From Tannerella sp. (GTDB lineage: Bacteria > Bacteroidota > Bacteroidia > Bacteroidales > Tannerellaceae): DNA of 6,379 bases. Of this stretch, positions 6,348-6,379 are shown piece after piece. Each line of letters opens with the position of its first letter. The first letter of the stretch is position 1. Where the stretch lies: NCBI GenBank assembly GCA_031282485.1, contig JAITDQ010000140.1:1-6379 (forward strand), read 5' to 3'. Under the pieces are notes generated by a model. The model was not told where the DNA came from, did no database searches, and saw nothing but the letters and a program-made list of their open reading frames with translations. Made by a program: the position numbers and the translations under genes.

Positions 6348-6378
6348 CAAACTTACATGAAAAAGTCCGGTTATACAA
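6348..6378 (-). promoter_or_regulatory. Bacteroidota-type promoter of the rlmD-like gene
   Basis: On the minus strand TTG (6378-6376), a 20-base spacer, then TAAGTTTG (6355-6348) matches the Bacteroidota consensus at all fixed positions. Transcription would start near 6341-6343, about 20 bases before TTG 6320. The final TTG of the -7 element is the codon at which the longest reading frame begins. It is therefore likely untranscribed, or at best at the very 5' end. Confidence 0.7.
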
Positions 6379-6379
6379 G

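Overview
The window reads as ordinary chromosomal DNA from a member of the Bacteroidota, most likely the order Bacteroidales. Three things point there. The promoters match the Bacteroidota form (TTG, a 19-21 base spacer, then TAnnTTTG) rather than -35/-10 boxes. Start codons lack clear Shine-Dalgarno sequences and have A/T-rich leaders. The protein families (S9 peptidase tail, FabK-like flavoprotein, GH3/beta-lactamase fusion, long TrmA-type methyltransferase) have the wording typical of that group. I see no mobile element, CRISPR array, tRNA or rRNA, and no gene-free stretch over 300 bases.

Layout, left to right. Bases 1-195 (+) are the last 64 codons of an S9 (prolyl oligopeptidase-type) peptidase. 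After 23 bases comes a 313-residue FabK/nitronate-monooxygenase-type flavoprotein (219-1160, +), probably cotranscribed with the peptidase. A bidirectional hairpin terminator (about 1214-1258) separates it from convergent rplS, ribosomal protein L19 (1282-1653, -). L19 has a well-matched promoter about 90 bases upstream of its ATG, leaving a long leader. Divergent from rplS is a large exported enzyme (1883-4864, +). It joins a NagZ-like GH3 beta-N-acetylhexosaminidase to a serine beta-lactamase-fold hydrolase. Convergent with it is a TrmA/RlmD-type 23S rRNA m5U methyltransferase (4911 to about 6320, -), whose own promoter sits at the right edge.

Functionally the genes are mostly independent housekeeping units: translation (L19, rRNA methylation), lipid or nitronate redox chemistry, and cell-wall or peptide turnover. 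The GH3/beta-lactamase fusion is the most interesting protein. Its two halves resemble two separate enzymes that act one after the other on muropeptides in Bacillus, so it may be a one-polypeptide wall-recycling enzyme in the periplasm.

A practical point concerns starts. For both the fusion gene and the methyltransferase gene, the longest reading frame begins at a TTG that is the last three bases of a TAnnTTTG promoter element. Those starts are very probably wrong, and later starts (ATG 1883 and TTG 6320) fit the promoters and the protein families. I found nothing that I would call a previously undescribed system.
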